DNA from: Chloroflexota bacterium
GTDB taxonomy: Bacteria > Chloroflexota > Dehalococcoidia > Lucifugimonadales > Australimonadaceae
Reading direction: 5' to 3'
Assembly (NCBI GenBank): GCA_022574265.1
Contig: JACZSI010000003.1
Span: forward strand, 1 to 28,333
DNA: 28,333 nt
The position numbers and the translations under genes were made by a program. The notes beneath the pieces were generated by a model. It did no database searches. It saw only the letters and a program-made list of their open reading frames with translations, and was not told the DNA's origin. Shown one piece after another: positions 7,526 to 17,783 of the stretch; the first letter of the stretch is position 1, and the number at the start of each line of letters is the position of its first letter.

Positions 7526-8078
7526 GACCGCCTGGGTGGCGGTACTGCTGACGGCCGTCGCGGCCGCAGCGTGCGGCACGTCCGCCGGATCGCCGACGCC
7601 GGTCGGCGACGCGCCCCTCGACGCGCAGGCGGTCCGCTTGCTCTTGACGGTCGCGGACCTCGAGGCCGTGGGCGCGCAGACGGACGGTCTCGAGGAGCGG
7701 GTCGAGGACCTGCGAGCGCTGGCCGAGTCGGTCAATGCCGAGCAAGTGCGGGAGATCCGCAGCTGGTACGCCCTGCACTTCGAGCGGGCGGCCCCCGCGA
7801 ACGGCCTGAGCCTGACCGTGCTCGGTCTCGCCTCGGCGGAGCGCGCCCAGGCGCAGCTCGACGTCATCGAGTCCGGGCCCGCGTTCGAGCCCATGGCGCA
7901 GCCGATCGGCGACCGCTCAGCCGCGGCTGGGCCGAGCGGCGGCGTCGGAGCCGCGGTCGCTTTCGTGGACGGGCGGCGTCTCGTGACGCTGCACAGCATC
8001 GCCATCGGCGGTGCGGAGGCGCTGGTCGCCCCGGCGCAGCTGGAGGAGCTCGCGCGGCTCGTGGAGGAGCGGCTTTAG
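7518..8078 (+). CDS. Small lipoprotein of unknown function
   Basis: No recognised family. The GTG start lies inside the end of the hydrolase gene. The N-terminus is a lipoprotein signal: a short charged start, the hydrophobic stretch AWVAVLLTAVAAAA, and Cys19 followed by a Gly/Ser/Pro/Thr linker. The mature part of about 165 residues alternates helix-rich (DLEAVGAQTDGLEERVEDL) and strand-like segments and contains no further Cys. Coupling to the membrane-anchored hydrolase suggests the two act on the same face of the membrane. It ends 2 bases before the convergent dehydrogenase stop. Confidence 0.72.
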   Translation: MSRTAWVAVLLTAVAAAACGTSAGSPTPVGDAPLDAQAVRLLLTVADLEAVGAQTDGLEERVEDLRALAESVNAEQVREIRSWYALHFERAAPANGLSLTVLGLASAERAQAQLDVIESGPAFEPMAQPIGDRSAAAGPSGGVGAAVAFVDGRRLVTLHSIAIGGAEALVAPAQLEELARLVEERL

Positions 8079-8080
8079 GC

Positions 8081-8818
8081 TCAGTGCAGCAGGCCGCCGC
8101 CGTCGACGATGATCGACTGGCCGGAGATCATCTCCGCGTCGTCGCTCGCCAGGAACGCGATCAGTCCCGCGAGGTGGTCCGGGTACACCCGCTTCTTGAT
8201 GGCCTGGCTCTGCATGGTGCGCTCGAAGGCCTCGGGCGGGTTGAAGGCGGCGGTCCCTGGCGTCTCCACCTGGCCCGGCATGACGGAGTTGACCGTGATG
8301 CCGTCGTCGCCCAGCTCCTTCGCCATGTTCCACGTGAGCCCGACGACGGCGCCCTTGGCGGCGACGTAGGGCGTCTGGCCGGGGTTGCCCATGAAGAACG
8401 TGCGCGAGGCCACGTTGATGATGCGGCCGTGCTCACTCTTCTTCAGCAGCGGGTACGCGGCCTTGATGGTCAGGAAATAGCCGATGTAGTTGACCTCCGC
8501 GAAGCGCTCGAGGTCCTTCTTCGTCCAGGTCGTCCACTCCTGACGGGGGGCGATGAGCCCCGCGTTGTTGACCAGGATGTCGAGCCCGCCGAACTGCTCG
8601 CCGATGCCCTTGAAAGCGGCGGCCAGCTGGGCCTCGTTGGTCGTGTCGCAGTTGAACGCGATACCGCCAACCGCCTCGGCGGCGGCTCGCGCCTCGTCCT
8701 CCTGAATGTCCAAGATGGCGACCTTGACCCCCTCCTTAGCGAGCCGGTCGACGGCGGCGCGGCCGAGCCCCCGCGCGCCGCCCGTCACCACCGCGATGCG
8801 TCCGTCCAGTCCCTGCAT
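8081..8818 (-). CDS. Short-chain dehydrogenase/reductase (FabG-like)
   Basis: An NAD(P)-dependent oxidoreductase of the classical SDR family, 245 residues. The cofactor motif TGGARGLG is at 12-19, NNAG at 84-87, the catalytic Ser at 138, and YVAAK supplies Tyr151 and Lys155; Asn110 completes the tetrad. Asp37 after the second strand (AILDIQ) suggests a preference for NAD over NADP. The closing part (SIIVDGGGLLH) is also typical. The substrate cannot be told: family members reduce 3-oxoacyl-ACP or oxidise sugars, steroids and alcohols. The start has a good ribosome site (GGGAGG) and lies 21 bases after the FIST gene, so the two probably form one transcript. Confidence 0.92.
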   Translation of the reverse strand: MQGLDGRIAVVTGGARGLGRAAVDRLAKEGVKVAILDIQEDEARAAAEAVGGIAFNCDTTNEAQLAAAFKGIGEQFGGLDILVNNAGLIAPRQEWTTWTKKDLERFAEVNYIGYFLTIKAAYPLLKKSEHGRIINVASRTFFMGNPGQTPYVAAKGAVVGLTWNMAKELGDDGITVNSVMPGQVETPGTAAFNPPEAFERTMQSQAIKKRVYPDHLAGLIAFLASDDAEMISGQSIIVDGGGLLH

Positions 8819-8839
8819 GCGCCGTCCTCCCTAGTTGGT

Positions 8840-10030
8840 TTAGGTCCGTGCCCGGAAGATCGCGAACGAGCTCGTGTAGCCGTGCAGGTAGGTCGTGCTC
8901 GCCACGGGGCCGATCTCGCCGTTGCAGAAGAAACCGCCCAGGGGCATCGAGCCCACCAGCTCGTCGAAGATGCCGGTGTCGTGGTCGACTTGGCCGTAGA
9001 GGTGCCGCCCGCGGCCCGTGCATGAGAACAGCAGCACGCCGGCCGGCGACCGGTCGCCCGCCGCGCTGCGGTAGCTCGCCAACGCCAGGCGAAGGTCCTC
9101 GGCGGACGTATCGGCGTCGCGGACGTGGAACTGCACGAGCTGCCCTTCCCGCAGTTGCGCGCCGACCGCGAGCACGCCCCGTTGCGGGTCCATCCCCACC
9201 ACGTTGCGGATCAGGAAGTCGCCCGCCTGGACCGTCTCGAGGAGCGGGTCCATCGCGATCCCCATGAAGAGGTTGCGCTTGACGAGCCCCCGGTCGCGCT
9301 CGGAGCTCCGCTCGTATAGCTCCTGGAGCTTCTGCACCGGCGGCTCGCCGTCGAGCGAGAGCAGCACGTTGCGCTCCGCTCCGGTGATGCGCATCGGCTC
9401 GCCGATCGGGCGGCAGCCCTGCGCCACGACGGTGTCCACCACCACGTTGCCGAAGAGCGCCATACCCACCGCGCCGTCGCGGTACGCCGTCTCGTTCAGG
9501 AACAGGGCCTGCGGGTCTCCGGGTCCGCTCCCGCCGCTCGCGAGGCCGCCGATCTTCACGGCGCCGGGGAAGGCGTAGTCCAACCCGGCCAGGAGTGCGT
9601 CGGTGTCGAAGGTGAACGGGTCCGCGAGCAGCACGAACGCTGGGTCCGCGTCCAGCGGCACGCCGATCCGCTCGGCCCACGCTTCGGGCGGCGCGTCGGC
9701 CGACGGCAGGTCTTCGCCGCGGAGGTGAAAGCCGCGGAGCGTGACGTCCGGGAGGCTGCCCACCGTGAGGGAGAGGCCGGGCGCGTCTTCCACCTCATGC
9801 CCGCCGCCGATCACCCCGGCGCCGGAGCAGCCCACGATCGACGCGCCCGGGAAGCGGGCGCGCGTCGCGTCCAGCAGCTGCTGATCGGCGCCCCCGTGAT
9901 GTGGGGATGCGAAGACGGCGACCAGGTCGGGATCGACGCCCGCCCCCAGCGCGGTCGTGACCCCGTCAGCGCACTCCGCCAACGCCTCGTCCCACGAGGC
10001 TCGCTCGGACACGTGCGAGGCCCATCTCAT
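8840..10030 (-). CDS. FIST-domain sensory protein
   Basis: FIST proteins are proposed small-ligand sensors, often found with histidine kinases or chemotaxis proteins. The 396 residues cover an N-terminal FIST domain (about 25-215: VAVFASPHHGGADQQLLDAT, SIVGCSGAGVIGGG, IGGLASGGSG) and a C-terminal FIST_C domain (about 225-385: CRPIGEPMRIT, GVLLFSCTGRGRHLYG, DHDTGIFDELVG, PLGGFFCNGEIGPV). No output domain is attached and no kinase is nearby, so it may act as a stand-alone sensor, perhaps connected to the following SDR gene. The start at 10030 is chosen because GGAGGG lies 6 bases upstream; a longer reading upstream would include that ribosome site in coding sequence. Confidence 0.88.
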   Translation of the reverse strand: MRWASHVSERASWDEALAECADGVTTALGAGVDPDLVAVFASPHHGGADQQLLDATRARFPGASIVGCSGAGVIGGGHEVEDAPGLSLTVGSLPDVTLRGFHLRGEDLPSADAPPEAWAERIGVPLDADPAFVLLADPFTFDTDALLAGLDYAFPGAVKIGGLASGGSGPGDPQALFLNETAYRDGAVGMALFGNVVVDTVVAQGCRPIGEPMRITGAERNVLLSLDGEPPVQKLQELYERSSERDRGLVKRNLFMGIAMDPLLETVQAGDFLIRNVVGMDPQRGVLAVGAQLREGQLVQFHVRDADTSAEDLRLALASYRSAAGDRSPAGVLLFSCTGRGRHLYGQVDHDTGIFDELVGSMPLGGFFCNGEIGPVASTTYLHGYTSSFAIFRART

Positions 10031-10183
10031 CGGCGTCCCTCCCTGGTGGCCGGATCCGGTCGCGGACGGGCGCAGTATAGAGCATCCGGAGCGCGTGCCA
10101 GCGCGTTGGCTCCGGCCCGCTCCGCCAGGCCACGGCGCCGTTGCGCGTGTCGGGGGCAGGCACGCCGTCGAGCGGTCCGGGGA

Positions 10184-10213
10184 TTGGACAAGCATGGCCG
10201 TGGGGCGTACCAT
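10184..10213 (+). promoter_or_regulatory. Putative promoter of the nusA operon
   Basis: TTGGAC at 10184-10189, an 18-base spacer, then TACCAT at 10208-10213. RNA would begin near 10220. It is the only reasonable hexamer pair in the 262-base gap before nusA. The hexamers are imperfect, so confidence is moderate. Confidence 0.5.
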
Positions 10214-10221
10214 GAGTGCGT

Positions 10222-10244
10222 GAGAGTGGGCCTGGCCCACTCTC
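10222..10244 (+). promoter_or_regulatory. 5'-terminal hairpin in the nusA leader
   Basis: GAGAGTGGGC and GCCCACTCTC form a perfect 10-bp stem with a 3-base loop, starting 1-2 bases after the predicted RNA start. It is followed by TCGTTTGTCC, which has only a short T-run. It could protect the 5' end of the mRNA or act as an attenuator for the NusA operon; NusA is known to control its own operon in other bacteria, but that mechanism here is inference. Confidence 0.6.
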
Positions 10245-10292
10245 TCGTTTGTCCGGGGGGTTCGGTTCGGAGCCCCGAGAGGCGAGTGCTCG

Positions 10293-11936
10293 ATGAAGAG
10301 CGAATTTCTGATGGCGGTGACGCAGCTGGCGGCGGAGCGCAATCTGCCGCAGGAGATGGTCGTGGAGGCCGTCGAAGCCGCCTTGGCCAGCGCCTACCGC
10401 AAGGAGAACGCGACCGGCGGGCAGTCCAACGTGCGCGTGCACCTCGACCCCGGAACCGGCGAGGTCGAGGTATTCCAGCTCAAAACCGTGGTCGAGGAGG
10501 TCGAGAACGACCTCGCTGAGCTCACGATCAAAGAGGCGAAGAAGCTCCGGAAGGGCTCGGACCCGAAGATCGACGACGTGCTTGAGTTCGAGATGGAGCC
10601 GCAGGCCGCGGGCCGCATCGCCGCGCAGACCGCGAAGCAGGTCGTCATCCAACGCCTCCGCGAGGCGGAGCGAGAGCTCATCTTCAGCGAGTTCGCCGAG
10701 CGCGAGGGAGAGGTATTCACGGGCACCGTGCAGCGCGGCGGGGCCTACGGGGGCGTCGTCACGCTCGACCTCAACGGCCGCGCGACCGCCGTGCTGCCCG
10801 CGACCGAGCAGGGGATGGCGGAGCGCTACCGCCCCGGCATGAAGATGAAGGTCATGATCGTCGAGGTCAGCCGCACGCCGCGGGGGCCCGAGATCATCGT
10901 CTCGCGGACACACCCCGACCTGCTCCGCCGCCTCTTCGAGATGGAGGTGCCGGAGATCTACAACGGCATCGTCGAGATACGCGGCATCGCTCGGGAGCCG
11001 GGCTCGCGGAGCAAGGTGGCGGTCCACGCCAAGCAGGACGGCGTCGACCCCGTCGGCGCGTGCGTGGGGCTGCGCGGCATCCGTATCCAGAACATCGTCA
11101 ACGAGCTCCAGGGCGAGAAGATCGACGTCATCCAGTGGTCGAAGGACGATGCCGTGTTCCTGGCGCATGCGCTCAGTCCCGCGCAGCCGCTGCGCGTCGA
11201 GCTCGATGCCGAGGAGCAGACCGCGACGGTGATCGTTCCGGACCGCTCACTCTCGCTCGCCATCGGTCGTGAGGGGCAGAACGCGCGCCTCGCGGCCAAG
11301 CTGACGGGGTGGAAGGTGGACATCAAGAGCTCCACCGAGGTCGAGATCGAGCGCATGAAGCGCCAGATCGAAGGCGACGTCGCCGAGCGCGAAACGGCCG
11401 CCGAGCCCGCGACGGCCGAAGCCGCCGCGGAGACGGCAACCGCCGAGGCCGTGGCGGAGCCCGCCGCCGCCGAAGCACCCGCCACGCCCGAAGCGCCGGC
11501 CGAAGTGCCCTCGGAAGACGCCGCGATCATGGCCGAGCTGGAGGCCGAGGCCGCGACCGTCGAGCCGCCGGCCGAGCCGGAGGCCGCTCCGGCGCTCAGC
11601 GCCGAAGAGATGCTGGCGCTCGAGTCCCTGGACATCCAAGCGCCCGACGAGGTCGAAGAGATCATCGTCGAGGAGGAAGCGGTTCCAGAGGCAGACGCCG
11701 ACGCCGCCGTGTGGAAGACGCCAGAGCCCGTGGGCGGCGGTACGGCGATCCGGTTCGCCGAGGACATCCTGGGCGGTCCCTCCCGCAACCGGCGCACCGG
11801 AACACGCCGCCGCTCGAGCCGCGGACCGGCCCGCGGTCCGTTCCGTGGACCGAACCGCGGCGCACCGCCCGGCGGCGCAAGGCCGCCAGCGTCCGGTGGT
11901 GGTCCCAGCGGCGCGGGAGGCCGGCCGGGCGCCTAG
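10293..11936 (+). CDS. nusA: Transcription elongation/termination factor NusA with a long disordered tail
   Basis: NusA binds RNA polymerase and nascent RNA and modulates pausing, termination and antitermination. The domains are in the usual order: polymerase-binding N-terminal domain (1-135), S1 domain (about 140-195, EVFTGTVQRGGAYGGVVTL), then KH1 and KH2 (about 225-350, DPVGACVGLRGIRIQNIVNE and SLAIGREGQNARLAAKLTGW). After residue 360 comes about 190 residues that are not NusA core: first an Ala/Glu/Pro-rich acidic stretch, then an Arg/Gly/Pro tail with repeated RGP steps (RGPARGPFRGPNRG) from about 505. The acidic C-terminal repeats of gammaproteobacterial NusA are absent. AGAGG lies 10 bases before the ATG. 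First gene of nusA-ylxR-infB-rbfA-truB; the usual rimP is not in front. Confidence 0.96.
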   Translation: MKSEFLMAVTQLAAERNLPQEMVVEAVEAALASAYRKENATGGQSNVRVHLDPGTGEVEVFQLKTVVEEVENDLAELTIKEAKKLRKGSDPKIDDVLEFEMEPQAAGRIAAQTAKQVVIQRLREAERELIFSEFAEREGEVFTGTVQRGGAYGGVVTLDLNGRATAVLPATEQGMAERYRPGMKMKVMIVEVSRTPRGPEIIVSRTHPDLLRRLFEMEVPEIYNGIVEIRGIAREPGSRSKVAVHAKQDGVDPVGACVGLRGIRIQNIVNELQGEKIDVIQWSKDDAVFLAHALSPAQPLRVELDAEEQTATVIVPDRSLSLAIGREGQNARLAAKLTGWKVDIKSSTEVEIERMKRQIEGDVAERETAAEPATAEAAAETATAEAVAEPAAAEAPATPEAPAEVPSEDAAIMAELEAEAATVEPPAEPEAAPALSAEEMLALESLDIQAPDEVEEIIVEEEAVPEADADAAVWKTPEPVGGGTAIRFAEDILGGPSRNRRTGTRRRSSRGPARGPFRGPNRGAPPGGARPPASGGGPSGAGGRPGA

Positions 11937-11955
11937 CGCTCCAGCGGGGAGATCG

Positions 11956-12243
11956 ATGAAGCAGCCTCGCCACGTACCGGTCCGAACGTGCGTGATGTGC
12001 GGGACCAAGAGCGCCAAGCGCGAGCTCGTGCGCGTCGTGCTCACCGCTGAGGGCGAGTGCATCGTCGACGAGACGGGGAAGCGCCCGGGCCGCGGCGCGT
12101 ATCTGTGCCACCGGCCCGATTGCTGGGAGCGCGCAGCGGGCACGAACCGGCTCGCCCACGCCCTCCGCGGTGAGGTGAGCGCGTCGGATAGAGAACAGCT
12201 GGCGGCAGCCGGCGCCGCCTTCATCGGCGCGTCGCCCGGCTAA
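11956..12243 (+). CDS. ylxR: YlxR/RnpM-family RNA-binding protein
   Basis: A small nucleic-acid-binding protein encoded between nusA and infB in many bacteria; the Bacillus homologue is reported to bind RNase P RNA and modulate its activity. The 95 residues contain the family signature VRTCVMCGTKSAKRELVRVV and KRPGRGAYLCHRPDCW, with the two Cys pairs kept. ATG at 11956 is chosen because GGGGAGA lies just upstream and the family motif begins within ten residues of it. It lies 19 bases after nusA and 23 before infB, in the expected order. Confidence 0.93.
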   Translation: MKQPRHVPVRTCVMCGTKSAKRELVRVVLTAEGECIVDETGKRPGRGAYLCHRPDCWERAAGTNRLAHALRGEVSASDREQLAAAGAAFIGASPG

Positions 12244-12266
12244 CCTAGGCGAACGAGGAGAGACCC

Positions 12267-14051
<1,785 letters not shown>

Positions 14052-14090
14052 CCGCCCTCGGCGGGTCCTCCTGCCGGGCGATGGTTCTCC

Positions 14091-14453
14091 ATGAGCCGAC
14101 GGACCGAACGCGTTGAGACGCTCATCCACCAGGAGATCAGCAAGCTGGTGGGCGCCGCGCTCCGCGACCCGCGCCTCCGTCCGCTCGTGACGGTCGCGCG
14201 CGTCGCGGTGAGCCCCGACCTGGCGCACGCGACGATCGCCGTCACGACGCTGGGAGACGACGCAGCGCAGGCCGAAGCGCTGGCGGGGCTGACCTCGGCC
14301 GCGGGGTTCCTCCGGCGGTCGCTGGCCCAGCGGCTCGGGCTCCGGCGCACGCCGGACCTCACGTTCGTCGCGGACACGGCGGTGCGTGAGGGCGACACCG
14401 TCCTCGCACTGCTCGATCAGATACGGTCGGAGGAGGATCAAGGAAGTGGTTAG
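14091..14453 (+). CDS. rbfA: 30S ribosome-binding factor RbfA
   Basis: RbfA binds the 16S rRNA during late assembly of the small subunit. The 120-residue protein has the normal length and the KH-like pattern: RVETLIHQEISKLVGAALRD at the front, then VTVARVAVSPDLAHATIAVT, RRSLAQRLGLRRTPDLTFVAD and a C-terminal helix. The start ATG lies 39 bases after infB. Its end overlaps the truB start by 8 bases, so translation of the two is probably coupled. Confidence 0.93.
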   Translation: MSRRTERVETLIHQEISKLVGAALRDPRLRPLVTVARVAVSPDLAHATIAVTTLGDDAAQAEALAGLTSAAGFLRRSLAQRLGLRRTPDLTFVADTAVREGDTVLALLDQIRSEEDQGSG

Positions 14454-15378
14454 GCCGCTGGTAGACGGCATCCTGGTGCTGAACAAGCCCCAGGGCGTCA
14501 CGTCCATGGACATGGTGCGCATGGCCAAGCGCGTCACGCGCGTCAAGCGCGTGGGCCATGCGGGCACCCTCGATCCCATCGCCACCGGCCTGCTGCCCAT
14601 CTGCTTCGGCCAGGCCACACGGCTGATGGAGTACCTGGTGGACGGCCGCAAGGTGTACCGCGCCTCCTTCACCCTGGGATCCGCGACCGATACCTACGAC
14701 GCGCTCGGTGAGGTCACGGCCCGTGGCGACGCCTCGGGCGTGACGCGCGAGGACGTGGAGGCGCTGCTGCCCGGATTCACGGGCGCCGTCACGCAGCAGC
14801 CACCGATGTTCAGCGCCCTCAAGCACGAGGGCAAGCGGCTCTATGAGCTGGCGCGCGAGGGGATCGAGGTGGAGCGGCCCGCCCGCGACGTCGTCGTGCA
14901 CAGCATCGACATCCTCGGATGGGAGCCCCCCACCGTCGAGCTGGAGGTTGCGTGCGGTCGCGGTTTCTACATGCGCACGCTCGCCAACGACTTGGGGATC
15001 GCGCTCGGCTGCTATGCGCACCTGAGCGCGCTCGTCCGCACCAGTGCGGGGCCGTTCGCGCTCGCGGACGCGCACGAGCCAGAGGAGCTCGAGGCGGCCG
15101 GCGAGCAGTGGCGCGAGCTGCTCGAGCCGCCTGATGCCGCACTCGCCCGGCTCGAGACCATCGTGCTGGAGCCGGCGGCCGAGCGCCACCTCCGCAACGG
15201 CCAGGCCGTCAGCGTGCCGGCGGCGGGCGTGTATGCGAAGCACCTCGACGAGCGCCGGGCGTACTCGACGGCGGGCCTCTTCTTGGGCATCGTGCGCTTC
15301 AGCCGGCCGGACAGCATGTGGCAGCCGGAGAAGGTCTTCGCGCTGTCGGAGCCGTCGCGGCTCGCACCGGTGGTGTAG
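14446..15378 (+). CDS. truB: tRNA pseudouridine-55 synthase TruB
   Basis: Makes pseudouridine at position 55 in the T-loop of most tRNAs. The catalytic Asp43 lies in GHAGTLDPIATGLLPICFGQ; the other family motifs follow (KVYRASFTLGSATDTYD, QQPPMFSALKHEGKRLYELAREG, CGRGFYMRTLANDLG), then a PUA-like C-terminal region. I place the start at GTG 14446 because AGGAGGA (14431-14437) lies 8 bases before it and the protein then begins with VRPLVDGILVLNKPQG, as TruB proteins do. An in-frame ATG at 14386 would add 20 unlike residues inside rbfA. The length is then 310 residues, normal for the family. Confidence 0.94.
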   Translation: MVRPLVDGILVLNKPQGVTSMDMVRMAKRVTRVKRVGHAGTLDPIATGLLPICFGQATRLMEYLVDGRKVYRASFTLGSATDTYDALGEVTARGDASGVTREDVEALLPGFTGAVTQQPPMFSALKHEGKRLYELAREGIEVERPARDVVVHSIDILGWEPPTVELEVACGRGFYMRTLANDLGIALGCYAHLSALVRTSAGPFALADAHEPEELEAAGEQWRELLEPPDAALARLETIVLEPAAERHLRNGQAVSVPAAGVYAKHLDERRAYSTAGLFLGIVRFSRPDSMWQPEKVFALSEPSRLAPVV

Positions 15379-15432
15379 CGCGAAGGACACTGAGCAGGGA
15401 ACGGCCACGCTGCCGTAGCGATAGGGAATGCG

Positions 15433-15438
15433 TATACT
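15433..15438 (+). promoter_or_regulatory. Possible -10 box of the inositol-lipid operon
   Basis: TATACT lies 33 bases before the inositol-phosphate synthase ATG, in the 93-base gap after truB. A TG stands just upstream with one extra base compared with an extended -10. The -35 position (CTGCCG) matches poorly. Confidence 0.35.
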
Positions 15439-15471
15439 GCCGCCAGCGAGCGGAGTGTGGGAGGGGAGCAG

Positions 15472-16596
15472 ATGGGCAAGCTGAATGTCGCAATCATCGG
15501 AGTGGGGAACTGCGCGTCCTCGTTCGTGCAGGGCATCCACCGCTATCGGGAGGCGCCGACCGACGAGTTCGTGCCGGGTCTCATGCACACGGTCCTCGGC
15601 GGCTATCACATCGGCGACATCGAGGTCGTCGCCGCCTTCGACGTCGACAAGGAGAAGGTCGGCAAGGACGTGTCCGAGGCCATCTTCTCCGGGCAGAACA
15701 ACACCGTGAAGTTCGCCGACGTGCCGCACCTGGGCGTCAAGGTCGAGCGCGGCATGACCCACGACGGGATCGGCAAGTACCTCGCCAACGTCATCGAGAA
15801 GGCGCCGGGGCCAACGGCCGACATCGTCAAGATACTCAAGGAGCGCGAGGTCGACGTCGTCATCAACTACCTGCCGGTGGGCTCGGAAGAGGCCACCAAG
15901 TGGTACGTGGAGCAGATACTGAAGGCCGGCGTCGGCATGGTGAACTGCATCCCCGTCTTCATCGCGCGCGAGCCGTACTGGCAGCACCGGTTCGAGGACG
16001 CGGGCGTGCCGATCGTGGGCGACGACATCAAGTCCCAGGTTGGCGCGACCATCACGCACCGCGTGCTCACGAACCTCTTCCTGGACCGCGGCGTCAAGAT
16101 CGAGCGCACCTACCAGCTCAACTTCGGCGGGAACACCGACTTCCTCAACATGCTCGAGCGCGAGCGCCTGGAGTCCAAGAAGGAGTCCAAGACCAACGCG
16201 GTGACCTCCCAGATCCCCTACGACCTGGGCGAGGGCAACGTGCACGTCGGCCCGAGCGACTACGTCCCGTGGCTCACCGACCGCAAGTGGTGCCACATCC
16301 GCATCGAGGGACGGACGTTCGGCGACGTCCCCCTGAACCTGGAGCTCAAGCTCGAGGTCTGGGACAGCCCCAATTCGGCCGGGGTCGTCGTGGACGCCGT
16401 GCGCTGTGCCAAGCTCGCCATGGACAGGGGCATCAGCGGCCAGATCCCGGGGCCGAGCGCCTACTTCATGAAGTCCCCGGCCGTCCAGACCACGGACGAC
16501 CTGGCCCGCGACATGGTGGAGGCGTTCATCGCCGGCGAGGACATACCCGCGCCGACGGCCACCACCCCCGCGGCTAAAGACCAGGGCAGCGCGTGA
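15472..16596 (+). CDS. ino1: Inositol-3-phosphate synthase
   Basis: Converts glucose 6-phosphate to 1L-myo-inositol 1-phosphate using bound NAD. The N-terminal dinucleotide fold has GVGNCASS at 10-17, and the family blocks follow: DVVINYLPVGSEEATKWY, NCIPVFIA, GDDIKSQVGATITHR, LNFGGNTDFLNM and the Lys-rich KKESKTNAV near the active site. The length (374 residues) fits the short bacterial/archaeal type, not the 500-residue eukaryotic one. ATG 15472 is chosen over a GTG at 15457 because GGGAGGGGAG lies between them. The stop overlaps the next start as GTGA. Its neighbours show that the product feeds inositol phospholipids. Confidence 0.94.
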   Translation: MGKLNVAIIGVGNCASSFVQGIHRYREAPTDEFVPGLMHTVLGGYHIGDIEVVAAFDVDKEKVGKDVSEAIFSGQNNTVKFADVPHLGVKVERGMTHDGIGKYLANVIEKAPGPTADIVKILKEREVDVVINYLPVGSEEATKWYVEQILKAGVGMVNCIPVFIAREPYWQHRFEDAGVPIVGDDIKSQVGATITHRVLTNLFLDRGVKIERTYQLNFGGNTDFLNMLERERLESKKESKTNAVTSQIPYDLGEGNVHVGPSDYVPWLTDRKWCHIRIEGRTFGDVPLNLELKLEVWDSPNSAGVVVDAVRCAKLAMDRGISGQIPGPSAYFMKSPAVQTTDDLARDMVEAFIAGEDIPAPTATTPAAKDQGSA

Positions 16597-17783
16597 GCCA
16601 GGGGGCCGTCGCCGCAGCGCCTCCCGAGGCGCACGACGGCCGCCGTGCGCTCAAGGTAGCGCTCGTCTCGCCCTACGACTACGGCGCGCCGGGCGGCGTC
16701 AACGACCACATCAACAACCTGGCCATCCAACTGCGGCTCAAGGGCCACGCGGTGAAGATCGTCGCGCCCCTCGCGAACTCCAAGGAGCGCGACCTCGACC
16801 CGGACTTCGTCCCGATGGGGCGCCCGGTGCCCATACCGAGTGGGGGCGCCGTGGCGCGCATCAGCTTCTCCGTCTGGCTCGAGCCGCGCGTCCGCGAGCT
16901 GCTGGAAGCCGAGCGCTTCGACATCGTCCACCTCCACGAGCCGATGGCGCCCGCGCTGCCGCTGACCTTCCTGCATTGTTCCACCGCCGTGAACGTCGGC
17001 ACCTTCCACGCGTACAAGGGCACGCGTTTCCTGCGCGCGTGGCGCTACCTGAGCCGTCGGTGGTGGCGCAAGCTCGACGGCCGCATCGCCGTCTCGAAGC
17101 CCGCCGCCGACTTCGCCAGCCGGTTCTACCCGGGCGAGTACGAGGTCATACCCAACGGCGTGGACATCGACCGTTTCGCGTCGCCGGCGGCGCCGATCGA
17201 GCGCTTCGCGGACGGCAAGCGGAACCTGCTGTTCGTCGGCCGCCTGGAGCGGCGCAAGGGCCTTCGGCACCTCTTGATGGCCTACGGCAGGCTCAAGTGG
17301 CGATACCCCGACCTCCGGCTCATCGTGGTCGGCGGCGGCAACCCCGGCGAGGACGTGCTCAGCCTGATCGGCGAGCGCGATCTCACCGACGTGGAGTTCG
17401 TCGGCCGCGTGGGGAGCGAGGACCTGCCGCGCTACTACCAGGCGGCCGACGTCTTCTGCGCCCCGAACACCGGCCGCGAGAGCTTCGGCATCGTGCTGTG
17501 CGAGGCGATGGCCGCGGGCAAGCCCATCGTCGCATCGCGTATCGACGGCTTCAGCCGCGTCATCTCGAACGGCGTGGAGGGGTTCTTGGTCAAGCCCAAG
17601 GACGACGCGGAGATGGCGTTCGCCATCGCGCGCCTGCTCGACGACCCCGGCCTGCGCCGCGACATGGGTGCTCGCGGGCGCATCACCGCCGAGCAGTACC
17701 GGTGGGACGTGGTGGCCGACCGCGTGCTCGCTCACTACCGCTCGCTGCTCTGGCGGCGCGCCCAGAAGGAGGCGGCGGGGTGA
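16593..17783 (+). CDS. GT4-family glycosyltransferase, PimA-like (phosphatidylinositol mannosyltransferase)
   Basis: A GT-B fold retaining glycosyltransferase. PimA transfers mannose from GDP-mannose to phosphatidylinositol on the cytoplasmic membrane face. Seen: the acceptor-side loop YDYGAPGGVNDHI (28-40), HLHEP at 113-117, FHAYKGTRF (138-146), the nucleotide-binding GRLERRKGL at 217-225 and the GT4 E-x7-E motif in RESFGIVLCEAMA (Glu296 and Glu304). No signal peptide. Family GT4 covers many acceptors, so the PimA assignment leans on context: the gene sits with overlapping codons between inositol-phosphate synthase and a CDP-alcohol phosphatidyltransferase. Start GTG at 16593. Confidence 0.8.
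   Translation: MSQGAVAAAPPEAHDGRRALKVALVSPYDYGAPGGVNDHINNLAIQLRLKGHAVKIVAPLANSKERDLDPDFVPMGRPVPIPSGGAVARISFSVWLEPRVRELLEAERFDIVHLHEPMAPALPLTFLHCSTAVNVGTFHAYKGTRFLRAWRYLSRRWWRKLDGRIAVSKPAADFASRFYPGEYEVIPNGVDIDRFASPAAPIERFADGKRNLLFVGRLERRKGLRHLLMAYGRLKWRYPDLRLIVVGGGNPGEDVLSLIGERDLTDVEFVGRVGSEDLPRYYQAADVFCAPNTGRESFGIVLCEAMAAGKPIVASRIDGFSRVISNGVEGFLVKPKDDAEMAFAIARLLDDPGLRRDMGARGRITAEQYRWDVVADRVLAHYRSLLWRRAQKEAAG

Noticed and set aside
8840..10342. Longer FIST protein of 500 residues starting upstream of 10030
   Set aside because: The extra part lacks FIST features and would run through the GGAGGG ribosome site that serves ATG 10030.
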